A stretch of DNA of 64,000 nucleotides from Archegozetes longisetosus (taxonomy: Eukaryota > Arthropoda > Arachnida > Sarcoptiformes > Trhypochthoniidae). Shown piece after piece: positions 51,001-61,701 of this stretch. How positions within the stretch are numbered: position 1 is the stretch's first letter; each line of letters opens with the position of its first letter. Location: NCBI GenBank assembly GCA_018873245.2, contig JAEMBT020000001.1, positions 186,001-250,000 of the forward strand, written 5' to 3'. Made by a program: the position numbers and the translations under genes. The notes beneath the pieces were generated by a model. It made no database searches and was not told the DNA's origin. It saw only the letters and a list, made by a program, of their open reading frames with translations.

Positions 51001-54000
51001 TGCTACTCGAACTTAGAAACGTTGAGTTTAATTCCCTCGTTTGAAAAGTGGAACGAGCCATACAGGTATTTGAAAGGTGTTTTTGGGCGTCGGTTACCTG
51101 CGTTTGTGGCACGACTCCTATAAGCGAATACAAGCCATAAAAGATGCCTTCAAATATCTAACCGTAGAAAGAGATGACGACGAATTGATTTCCTGCGAAT
51201 CCCATTCATAAAATTTCAACGATACTTGAGAAATAATGTGATCAATTTGAACAATCTGATTGTTTTTGTTGAAAAATTAAGCTTGCCTCAATCTAAGTTC
51301 CACTGAATGTGTTCAAATTGATTGATCTGAAAAACAATGGAACGCAACCGAATGTCTGACGCAAGGGTTGCGGCGCTCGCAGTAACTGCAATTTGCTCAA
51401 TATCTACAATAATCGCTTTTGTTACGCCAAATTGGTTGGCATCCGACCGACGATTATATGGTGCACACTTTGTTAAGTTAGGGCTTTGGGAGACTTGCTT
51501 CAGAAGTTTTCGTAGTCCTGATGATCATGATCTAACTAAATACTATTCTGGCTGCAGGTGGATTTTTGCCGAAGAATACCAGAATATCAGATATTTTTTG
51601 ATGCCACGTATGGATAAATAATCTTTAACAACAAAGAGATTAGAATTCTCTGCAACTTTAGATAATTTGAAATTCAAAATAGGGAAAAGTCGTTTATGAA
51701 CATCGTTTAAACCAATATCAAATAGAGAGATTTCTTATACGCACAATTTATCAATTTTTTATACGCACATTCTTTTAGAATATCTGAATTGATTTACTAC
51801 GTTAATTTTTTTGAAGAAGTAACTTGAATATTTTTTTATAGCATTTTTCATCGCCACTCAAGTGTTGTACACAATCGGTTTCGTATTCTTATTAGTGGCG
51901 TGTATTGGAGTCCTTGCAATACAATTGTGTTTCGTTATTGATAGAGAAATTTTCGCGATGAAAGTTCTATCAATGATAATGTTTCTAGCAGGTATTTCAA
52001 TCATATAAGGAATAAATTAATTTGATTTTACAATAATAATAACAACTCTTTTTTATAGCTATATTCAGTACGATCGCTGTTATTATTTTTGGCGTAAGAG
52101 GAGATGATAGAGATTGGATGCCAGATCATGACCACAACTTTCTTTCATGGTCTTTCGGTTTAGCTGTTGTCGGAATATTCTTTGAATGGATGTCTGCTAT
52201 ACTGTTTTGGGCTGAAAGCAGAATACTATACAAAAAAGAAATAAAACGCGAGCAACAGATGTTTAACTTACAGCCAACAAATATCAAAGCATAAATAACA
52301 AGAAGTAAATATTTGTGAAGATATGAAAAACCTAATGTTATTTCAGATCACGGATCAACTCATTCCGTCCTTGGATATGCCATCTTCAAAGAGTCATGCA
52401 TTGATCAAATTTTTCAATTTTTATATTTTTGCACTTGATTTTGCGTTTGAAGCAACAAAAATAATGAATAATTGCACTTCAATTAGTATGTGCTCTGTAT
52501 ATAATAATCAACAATTCAATAATCTCAGTTAGAATTTCAATTCAAATAAAACACTTCTATTCAATCTTACGCGTTGACTCTTAATTTGATTGATTTTATC
52601 AATTTACTAGACAAAATCACAAAAGCGATCACACATATCCCGAGAACATGAATATCCTTATAAATATCTCGAGTTTTTAAAGAGCTCTGATCGCCAACCC
52701 GCAGGCCAGATCCGACCCTATGATTGATTTTTTTCTGGCTCGACAACCTTTGGATTTAATGGTCTCTGGCCCCTTCGCTCAAAATGGTTGGCCACCACTA
52801 TTACAGAATTTTTCAAACAAAAGTATTGCTTCTTTTCAATGGTTCCGAATGAGTGGAGTTTATCATTAGTATCTAGGGTCCAATGAATTTTGACGAGTTC
52901 AACAGACTCTCACTGAGCATACGTTATAAATTTGTACTGAATATGAATTACAATCTAGTTTCATAACTATTGTCTTATACGTGTAAGTTTTTATGATAGG
53001 TGCGGATTGGGAATGGACTAACGAACATAAGATCGTATATTCTATTACTTACTTAAGTAACATAAACTTGAACTTAAATCAATACGTCGACTCGTTGACA
53101 TTTAACATGGATTGAATATATGTATGACTGCTCTAATGAGAATTAATGAAAAAATCGCAAACAATCTGAAAGCGGCAGAAAGTTTTCTCATAGCTTCAAA
53201 AGTGATTTTCATCAACTTATCAGTTATATTATCTTTAAGCTTAAGCACAAAAGACTTAACACGAGCGTTAAAGGCTTTATTAAACTTTGGTCTAATCAAC
53301 AACAATGAACCCAAGCTAATTTAAATTTTGACGAAGAGCACCAAAAACAAACAGATATAGGATTTGATGATTACATGACCCTTAAATTAAATTAAAAGTC
53401 ATGCGAAGTGCTCGGTTGTTGTGAAAAAGATTTCGATACTTCAAAGTTAATTTTTTCGTGTGAATAACCAAATGTATTGAGCAGTAGTCTGAGCCCATTC
53501 AACATTTTCGAGAGAACTTCAATTCGTTTCTTCAACTGTTCGTTTTCACTCAATAATTCATTAATTCTCGTTTCATTATATCGCAAACGTTTTTTGGCCT
53601 TTTCTCTGCTTTTTCTCACAGCAATATTGTTTCTCTCGCGCTTTTGTTTGTATTCTTCTGTACTTCTGCCGACATCTTTTCTAGGAATTAGATTTTTTAG
53701 TGACTTTTTACTATCTTTAAGTGTTTGAGATGGTCGTTCATCGTATTTGTTGCAATTCGCAAGTTGATTGCACGAAGTTGAACATTGATTGCCATAATCA
53801 CTTCCAAGTGGTTTGAAGTTTTGACCAGAATCTTGAGTACAATTCATGCAGTTATAACTATTTTGGTCATAATTACCGTTATTAACAGATGAATACTTAT
53901 CGATAGGGGAGAATGTTGATTGATGTTGCATTTTAAGCTTTATTCTCGAGTACTAATTAATCACGAAGCAATCAATTGCGAAACTTTTTCCAGGCATTTT

Positions 54001-57000
54001 GGACAACTTGTTTATTTGTAGAGAAAAATCCGATATATATATATATATATATAGAATTGAGCCAAAGCACCTCAGCAACTATGGCAGGTAAAATTATCTG
54101 CAATACACGTCTGTTTGAAAACTTGGAGTAAATGAAAAAGAATTTATCCACTTTTCAAAAAAATTTGAATCATTGCTTCAAGTTATAAACAGAGACAATT
54201 CTTTAGCTTTTGATTTAAGTGAGACATATATTGAATTTGATGTTTAGAGCACGAACTTGCAAAAGAAAAACATGAGAGTTTCATATATAAGAGAACAAGT
54301 TACAGTAATTTGTGCGACACTAACGAAATGCCTATTCTCAGCAGAAAATGATAACTGTAACTTGAATGCAGTCAAATCATTAGCAATTGCGAAATACATA
54401 TCTTGAGCAATACCGAAACTTTATGCAATGTTATGATGCTTACATCACATGAATTTGTAGTTAATGGCAACAACTGCAGCATTGATTTGAATATGCAATA
54501 TATGCGACATTGCGAAATACATCAACAGATCATTCACAGAAAAATTTTCCGGTTATCGACTTTCAATGCAATAGGTTTTGGAAATTTTTGCAAAAACAAA
54601 AATTAAAAATATGTTTCTATTTGTTCTCCAAATTATAGATGAAATGAGAGATCGTATTTTGTGACATTTTATAATTTTTAGTTACAAAAGTTAATTTAAT
54701 TGTTTTATAAGTCAATAGTAATGAATGTGTAAACCTCAAAGATATAGCAAAGCAGAGTCTTCAATGCCAGTGCGAAACTAAATGAGTGAACAGTTGTTCA
54801 CCTGACAGGTGTAGTGCCTATAATACAAATATTGTGCTAAAGGTGTATCTGCGCAATGGACTCAATCGTTGCCTTAAGCATAACATTCAGACTCTTCTGC
54901 ATACACATAATCTCTCACTTATTTTAAACTGAAATCATAAACAAGATACAAAATAACTTGAATGTATTAATTAATTTGAAGAAGTCCCGATGATCTGACA
55001 CTCAATGACAGGCAAGTCTTCATATTAAAGTACATTTTATGTTAGCTATTTAATCTGATAGTCTACAGACAATTAGGTGTATGATCGGTATTATGGGTGT
55101 GGTTCTCCCTGGATCTGTTATTTTTAGATATTACAAGAACTAAAAGTTCACTAAATTTCAAATTGTTGTATTAATTTAGGAGAATAAAAACAAGAATAAT
55201 GTCGAGTTTGAGTGGAGGCAGTAGTCGATTGAGTGACATTCCACCTAAATATCGACTGAAGACATCATACACTTTGCTTGTGTCAAGTTATGTCGCTTTG
55301 TTGGCTTTGATTACATTAATTATATCTTTCTCGAGTCCTTATTGGTTATCATCACATAAATACACTTATAAGAATTTTGTAAGACTTGGTCAGTATTCCA
55401 TTTTTAAAAATGATTTAAGTTTAATTCTGAACAATCAAATTAATTAACCCTTTTTGACATACACAGGTTTATGGGATTTTTGCTTCGATAATTACAGGTA
55501 ACATCAAATATTTATAAAGTTAACCTGAACCAATTCGGTTCAATATCGAATTCTATTTTAATTTCTTTTGCTAAATCTAAAAGTGTACTAAATAGATTCG
55601 CTTTTTCGGTATCAAGTAAAATATATGAAAAAAAATGCTCAGGAATCATGCAAGTTGCAGTATATTTAGATGAGAAAAATGCTTTGCATAATTTAGTTTA
55701 AGTAACATTAATATATAATGAATTTTGTTAATCTTTAAGATTGAACTAAGTAAGCTTTAAAGTATATTATTTAAACGTAATGGATGTGATTCTGTTTTTA
55801 TACAAAAACAAAATGAGCAAGAAAAGCGTTCTTTGCTAAGAAATAGTCTTCGTTTGAGGAAAGTTTTTCATTAATTGAAACAAATGTGAACAACTAAAAA
55901 TCAATAGGAATAATAAAGAAAAATGATAATTTTTAAACTTCAAATCGTTCATTAGATTAGAATAGCTGAATAAGTGCATTGAAAAAGCGGAAAGTGGCAT
56001 CGCGAACATTTTTAGTAAATCATGTGACAAATTATGCTCAAACTTATAAACAATTTTCTATTCTATAGGCATCCCTCGTACCAATACGATGAAATATTCA
56101 GTGGCTGTCATTGGATTTATAGCTCTAAATATCAAAATATCAGGGATTGGCTACAACCTGGTAAACATAATTAATAACTGATTTTTGTTGTCATTTGTCG
56201 AAATACTCCAATCATCTGTTTGTTTGATACGATACTTTGCAGTACATCGCTATAGACGATACACATCTGACTTATGATTGGTGTTCACACATAGTTATTA
56301 TTATCTGTTTGTAAATAATACTTTATTCTTTGGTTTTTCTATATTTAGGTTGGTTTATGTTTGTTCAGGGGATGATCACTTTAGCGCTATGTTTTTCTGC
56401 AATCACCTTAATCACTATAAGCACAACAATCATGCATTTCTTCAACAAATATCAAGCTATAATAATTGGAAGCGCTTTTATCTTTGAAGTTTGCGCCAGT
56501 TAGTATTATATCAGTTTATTACTATTAAAGCTAACGTTCAAATTTTAGGCATAAACATTATCCAATTTTTAAGCAGTTTCAACATTCAAGTGTTGACCAA
56601 AGTTTGATTTAGTCTTACAGATCTAATATTTATATGAATTAAAGTTCTCGCACAAAATTATTTAAAGTTACTATTATAGCGATTTGAATCAAACACTTAT
56701 CAATCTTAAATTGAATTAGACAAAACACAAAAACCCGTTGATAGCTAACCAACAATACTGATAGTATTAAAAATAATTTGAACTGATGGGCATTTCGATT
56801 TTGTTTTGTAGCACTTCCTTTATTTTTGGGATGGCTTGTGTTCTGCATAATGCATTCGGACAGATCGTGGCTAATGTACCCGACATACAATCACTTGGAC
56901 TGGGCCTTTTATATTGCAATCTTTTCGTCATTCCTTCACTTCGTTGCATCGATTATGTTATTATATGAGACAATCAAAACAAGAGAGAGAAAGCAAAAGT

Positions 57001-58110
57001 TGACGAACCTGGTTTACAATATGCAGCCAAGGTTTTAATCTGAAGCAATCACTTTTAAAACCTTATTCTACCAAAAAATTAACTTTAATTTACATTCCAT
57101 TGCATTATTCACACTATAATTGGAATCTCTAACCGATTGCTTATTAATATTTTTTGTTAATTCCCCTTTTTTATATAATTTAAAATGGATTTTCTGTTTT
57201 TAAGCTGATTTTATATTGATTTTTACCGATGCCAGCTCAATCCTTATTTTAGAATTATTTAAAATTGTTTTTAAACCATTAAACTGAAATTATAATGACT
57301 ATAACTAAACTAAACACTTTGCAATTTTTCTTATAATTCGTAATTGCATTTAGGGCTCCGAACGAGGCATTCGAAGAAACACCATTGAAAAGAAAGTCTG
57401 AAAGACATCCGCACTTTTCCGAAGTTTAGATATAGTTCAAAGTATTTGTTAACATTGGTGCACGAAACAATCGCTTTAAATATGCACGAAAATATACTAA
57501 TAACTTACTAGCCACGGGGTTCAAAACTAAGCAGTATAGCAAACAATAAGTTCAAAAAGTGTTCACTTACCTGGAATTCGATAATCAGAGCACAGTTTCA
57601 AAATATAGACCATAGTATCGATTGGGATATTAGCATCAATCACAACAAGTGGTGCGCTGCTTATCTCCTTACTGAATTGTGATACCTGTAAAGTTTTATA
57701 TCATATTTCAAATGTTTTTATATAGATTTAACAAATTTTTAAATAGTAAAAATTTTGTTGATTTACGTGTTCTTTTGTTATGTAATCATGAGATCTCATA
57801 TCACCGATTAAAAGACCACACTCTCCTCTACCATCCAAAATGATACTACACGATGAAGTTGGGATTCGATCCAATTTGATAATGCTTTTTTCATTCTTTA
57901 AATCAAATATGGAATCATTTTAAAAGTTTAGAGAACCTTAAACAATACCTTTAGTCGATTATTTTTTATAATCAATTCTCCGTTTGCATCATTCCCAACC
58001 GCTGATAAAAAGAGAGGCTCGTGTCCTAATCTTGTTAGACAATCAAAGATATTGCGTCCGACACCACCCAATGAGACTTTGATGCTTCCCTTGTAAGTAC
58101 CTCCGTTTAA
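48091..58110 (-). CDS. PfkB-family pseudouridine kinase (3' six exons; 5' end outside recognisable sequence)
   Basis: Exons in order of translation: 57949-58110, 57767-57895, 57571-57685, 49068-49408, 48899-48987 and 48091-48232, giving 325 residues in one frame. Both PfkB signatures are present: GGVGRNIFDCLTRLG near the start and NVSGAGD|CFAS near the end, where the Asp of GAGD is the catalytic base. LVVIDANIPIDTM, VWYEPTDI and FASPNYYELE are typical of pseudouridine kinase, which phosphorylates pseudouridine for cleavage by pseudouridine-5'-phosphate glycosidase. In many invertebrates both activities lie on one bifunctional chain. No start codon precedes LNGGTYKGSIKV, and an acceptor sits there (TTTAG, 58111-58115), so further exons, perhaps the glycosidase half, lie upstream beyond 64000. 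The intron from 57570 to 49409 (8.2 kb) contains three other genes. Ribokinase-like relatives are possible but fit less well. Confidence 0.82.
50013..50310 (+). CDS. Claudin-like first exon A (alternative to 51337-51607)
   Basis: ATG and 99 codons ending in a phase-1 donor (GAGCCGC|GTATGT). The product has a first membrane segment (YAAVFTFLTAIFTIIAF), then TPNWL, LGLWEACF and FRGCKWLF: the W-GLW-C-C pattern of the first extracellular loop of the PMP22/claudin superfamily. No matching second exon of its own is found before 51337. The donor is at the same alignment position and phase as that of exon B, so it should splice to 51842-51991 and 52059-52294 for a 227-residue protein. It could also be a truncated tandem copy. 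Confidence 0.6.
50960..51230. other. Unassigned, less AT-rich patch between the two claudin-like first exons
   Basis: Base composition is visibly less AT-rich than the flanks, and splice-like sites are present (for example CAG|GTATTT near 51067 on +). No frame on either strand gives a protein I recognise. Confidence 0.2.
51337..52294 (+). CDS. Claudin-like tetraspan protein (exon B form)
   Basis: Exons 51337-51607, 51842-51991 and 52059-52294 give 218 residues. Four membrane segments: near residues 12-30, TQVLYTIGFVFLLVACIGVLAI in exon 2, the exon 2/3 junction (SMIMFLAAIFSTIAVIIFGV) and FGLAVVGIFFEWMSAILFW. The first loop has TPNWL, LGLWETCF and SGCRWIF, the claudin/PMP22 signature with two cysteines. 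Such proteins organise septate or other cell junctions in arthropods; the exact subfamily (Clc-like, pasiflora-like) is not resolved. The tail is short and ends NIKA, not a PDZ ligand. It lies inside the 8.2-kb intron of the opposite-strand kinase gene. AATAAA at 52545-52550. Confidence 0.8.
52545..52550 (+). terminator. Polyadenylation signal of the first claudin-like gene
   Basis: AATAAA about 250 bases after the TAA at 52292-52294. Confidence 0.45.
52551..53391. other. Spacer between claudin-like gene and bZIP gene
   Basis: A less AT-rich patch at 52680-52830 may be repeat-derived. Two overlapping antisense open frames of 70 codons (53102-53324) match nothing I recognise and lie in the probable 3' UTR of the bZIP gene. 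Confidence 0.35.
53392..53931 (-). CDS. C/EBP-type bZIP transcription factor
   Basis: Single-exon ORF of 179 residues. The first 85 residues are polar, rich in Asn, Ser, Gln and Cys, with no domain. The basic region spans about 90-117 and contains RERNNIAVRKSREKAKKR; the NNIAVRKSR core is the C/EBP DNA-contact motif. A leucine zipper follows (about 123-155: INELLSENEQLKKRIEVL). C/EBP proteins bind TTGCGCAA-like sites as dimers in the nucleus. The short length, intronless form and compact zipper recall C/EBP-gamma or the small arthropod C/EBPs. It lies in the kinase intron on the same strand as the kinase and would need its own promoter; an AT-run with TATA character lies about 100 bases upstream (54033-54053). 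Confidence 0.85.
   Translation of the reverse strand: MQHQSTFSPIDKYSSVNNGNYDQNSYNCMNCTQDSGQNFKPLGSDYGNQCSTSCNQLANCNKYDERPSQTLKDSKKSLKNLIPRKDVGRSTEEYKQKRERNNIAVRKSREKAKKRLRYNETRINELLSENEQLKKRIEVLSKMLNGLRLLLNTFGYSHEKINFEVSKSFSQQPSTSHDF
54033..54053. repeat. (AT)n microsatellite, possible TATA element of the bZIP gene
   Basis: About ten AT units, about 100 bases upstream of the bZIP start codon on the - strand. Confidence 0.5.
54054..55198. other. Spacer between bZIP gene and second claudin-like gene
   Basis: Divergent upstream region of both genes. It contains a 13-bp palindrome CACCTGACAGGTG (54799-54811), two opposed E-box/Snail-type hexamers, about 390 bases before the claudin-like start codon. 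No coding exon is seen. Confidence 0.4.
55199..57429 (+). CDS. Second claudin-like tetraspan protein
   Basis: Six exons: 55199-55388, 55467-55497 (a 31-base micro-exon), 56069-56160, 56349-56498, 56812-57031 and 57354-57429; 252 residues. The micro-exon carries LWDFCFDNY, completing the GLW-C-C signature with SGCHWIY in exon 3. Four membrane segments: SSYVALLALITLIISF, MITLALCFSAITLITI, LPLFLGWLVFCIM and WAFYIAIFSSFLHFVASIML. Exon 4 is 150 bases, like the middle exon of the neighbouring gene, with the same phases, so the two are paralogues. If the last intron is retained the protein ends QPRF (stop at 57036-57038, 229 residues). If spliced it gains RAPNEAFEETPLKRK and ends FSEV, a class I PDZ-ligand shape. 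Its 3' end lies about 140 bases from kinase exon 57571-57685. Confidence 0.75.
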
Positions 58111-61100
58111 CTAAACATAAAATCATTTCTAAACACTTATTGTTATAGTTAATAATCAAAGTAATGAGCAAATATCTTCAAATTTACAACTTCAAAACAC
58201 TAAATAGCCTACTCTTAAGTTATAATGGAGTTTCAGTGTCTAAATCATGAATTTCACACCGTTTGAAAGGCCGGGTTTTTCCAATAACTAGAATTCTATC
58301 AGAAATGAAATTTTTTCGTTTTTAGATTGATTTCAATCGTTTTCAAATAATTCAATGTGTAATCTTCAAAAACTGTGTAATTGAGTTGATTTTAAAATTT
58401 GTTGTATCTAATTGAGCAACGATTCTGTGGTTGTGGTAAATACCTTGAAGCATTACCATAAACCAATATTAAGCTGAAATTGTGACATTTGATTAAAGCA
58501 AAATAAATGAAGCTAGAACAAATGTTTCACTTAAACTTAAATTAGCCACAGGAACGATAATGTACTGTAGCGCCTGAACTATCATTACTTTTGTTGTTTT
58601 TTGCTCGTATGGAATAAGGATAAAAACTCAAATTACATTATGTTCTGGCTCTTCTTTATTGTCATGAAGTTTTGCTCTATTTTATTGTCAAATTAAAATT
58701 TATTGGCATCAATTCCATGAATAACTCGCCTTAAATGGCTGCAAGTAAGAGGCTTTGTTGCCATAAACTTGCATTCAATTTTTTCGAAACTCTTCGAATA
58801 AAAATATAAATGAGAATAAAAGTAAGAATATCACTTAATTCTAGACAATATATTAAAATTATTCAAAAATCTCGAGAGTATATGTTGAAAATACATTAGA
58901 ATAATGTTTGATTCGTTGGAAGCATACGGATACATCTTGTTTGCATCTAATTCATAATGAATAGTTGAATCAAATCATATTTTGCATAGAAGCATAGCTC
59001 TATTTTGTCAATATTACGCTATAGACAGAGACAAGTCATCTTCAGCTTCTATCAATTCTATTGGTATCGATTTTCAGTGACTTTGCTTTTCTCCTTTCCC
59101 ATTTATATCTGTGTTGCAAAATTTATTATTCAAATTTCTTATTCTTTGTGAAAAATTCAGCAGAAGATAAATTAATCATAAACGTTATCAAACAAGTTGA
59201 AAGTTAGGATTTTTATACTAAGTCCAAATATATTGATTCAATTTTGAATATATTTTTATTGAGACAAATCGAGAATTGAATGGCCAATAGCATTCTATAT
59301 TTGTTCTGCACTACACTTAACTATTCGATAAGACAATCATATCGTTTAGGAAACAACAAACTTCATAAATTTAAAAATAATTATAAAGTGAAGTAATTTG
59401 CAATGACAGATTGTTCGATCAAAAATCTGTACATATACAAAAATTTGAATCTATTTATGGCAACTTGAACTGAAATTTGAGAGGTCTACTTCATTATGAA
59501 AGCTCTTCAATTTATTTTCTTTGTTAATTCGAGAGCTGTTATTTTGCACTCAAAACTTGCAACTAATTCAATGTTATCCTTATCTCTTTTATCACTTTGA
59601 GGCAATATTTTAATTAATTTTTCGCGTCAAAGAACCTATCCTCTTACTTGAGTTTATTTTACAGTATCCGTTATAAAATGTAGATTTTAAGCTAAAGTTA
59701 CTCATCATTTTAACTAAAAATTAAAAATTCGATTTTAAGGGATTCTCAAAGTTTATAAAATATGGCAGTTCTGACAAAATATGAGTTTATTCATTGTTCA
59801 ATCCGAATGTTTTAAGCATTTTTGTTTCCCAAGAGAATTATATTAACATAAAAATTATTTATTCAATCGAAAAAAAGTTAATTAAATGCATTGAATTTTT
59901 GCTTTTTCATTAGGAGTTGGGTCACACAATGTTTTGATGAAAGTGAAATTGTTTGGAACTTTGCGACTAAATTAAGTACTTATATTGATTAATTATGCGG
60001 CCACTAACCATTCACAGTTTTGATTAAGTTTGTAACGCTATTTGTGAGTTTTATCGTTCTATATTTACTCTCCGAATGATCCTAATTTTTGAACAGTTCT
60101 TAGAGAAGCTAGGGAATCACTCAAGTAAAAAATGATTCTGCTTCTTACGTACTCAATTATTCAATGTTGACTAGTACGAGAGCATCGCAAGTATTAATAG
60201 AAATGAAAATGATGAGTTTCAATAATTGTGTAGCTATTAGTAATGAAGACTGAAAACCAAATAAAGCTCAATAAGTTAGTGATTCAATTCGAATAGTACC
60301 CTATAAAAGTGATGTACACGTCTTTTCATCTTAGAAGCAATATCTTTTCAAAAGCATATGAAAACTTCAGAATATGTTAAATTTGATTAAAACTAGAAAA
60401 TCTGGTCTCAACTTTCACATTTTTGACGTAACAGGAAAAAATCAAAACATTCTTTTCATAAAACTTTTTATTGAAGTAGAGATCACTTTAAGTTCTTAAA
60501 AAGCTAGAAATTTATGCGTAGTAGATTAAATAAATTATTCAATACATAATACAGTACAATAAATGGTAAATTTTTGCTGGAGCAGCTACTCTAGTATGAG
60601 ATGTCAAATTCTAATTTTAAGAAAGCAGTCAGTCTGACAATTCAGTTACTTATCAATCATTTCACTTCAACACAAATATTTGATTAAATAAAATAAGTTT
60701 CATGTCAACAGAATCAATGGCGATGGAAGACATTATATTATTTGATGAACTAAATCAAAGTGAAAATCAATTCATTTTATAGAAAATCCTTTTTAACGAA
60801 TCAATTTTGTTGAGTTAGAGTAAATTATTAGCTTACATTTAATGCGTGCAATCATTAGAATAAACTAAATTTTATCATTTAAATTCTCTCGAATTAATGT
60901 GCGAACTAATTGTAAATAGTGATTTTTCGTCAAAATTATTTTTAAATATAGTTTCATTGAAAAGCTTGATGAGAAATCAAAATATTTGAGGTATAAGTTG
61001 TGTTAGTACTAGTTATAGAGGCGTGAAAGGCAGCTCAAGGTACATAAAGTTAATGATTGAGTGTTAAGAATATTTTCTAACATATTTTGTATGACTTTGA

Positions 61101-61581
61101 TCAACAAAATGAAAGCTTTCACTTATGAATGTTCAATATATAATTAACCGATTGATTCAATACGGAATAGAGAGTAGATAAATTGCAATGAAAATATTGT
61201 AAACATACTGGTTAACTTGAAGTAAACAAAATTTAGTGAGCGACATTTTCAAAATCAATCTAATGATATGAAATGCATTACTTTCTTAATTAAGATAGCG
61301 TACGAGAAAATGACATCATAAATAAATGATCGAATCAATCGTTTGGAACGTTACAGTTAGATTACTATTGATTTTAGTGAAACAATTTTATTTTCACAAT
61401 AAGCTATAAATGGAGTGACTTATTACTTCATTGATCCAAATTTGAACTATGGACAAAAAGCAGAAAGTTCATTTCTTTTTGACCTCAAAGCTGTGAGCCA
61501 TTAAAGATAAAAAAATCAAATTTATCTACAATAAGTTATGGATTTTATCACTTTTTCCATACTATCAAATATTTTATTTTT

Positions 61582-61585
<4 letters not shown>
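58111..61585. other. Probable upstream intron of the PfkB kinase gene
   Basis: AT-rich sequence without a supportable exon on either strand. Missing N-terminal kinase codons were looked for and not found. Confidence 0.4.
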
Positions 61586-61655
<70 letters not shown>

Positions 61656-61701
61656 ACTCACTCACTCACTCACTCACTCACTCATTCACTCACTCACTCA
61701 C
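61586..61701. repeat. Compound microsatellite (CT)n(CACT)n
   Basis: About 32 CT units (61586-61650) followed by about a dozen CACT/CTCA units with one variant (cattc near 61684), ending at 61701. Confidence 0.97.

Noticed and set aside
51337-52294. Treating 50013-50310 as a complete separate claudin-like gene
   Set aside because: No second or third exon with the expected membrane segments exists before 51337; shared downstream exons explain it better.
53102-53324. Overlapping 70-codon frames on both strands
   Set aside because: Mirror-image open frames in one AT-rich stretch, no recognisable domain; likely bZIP 3' UTR.
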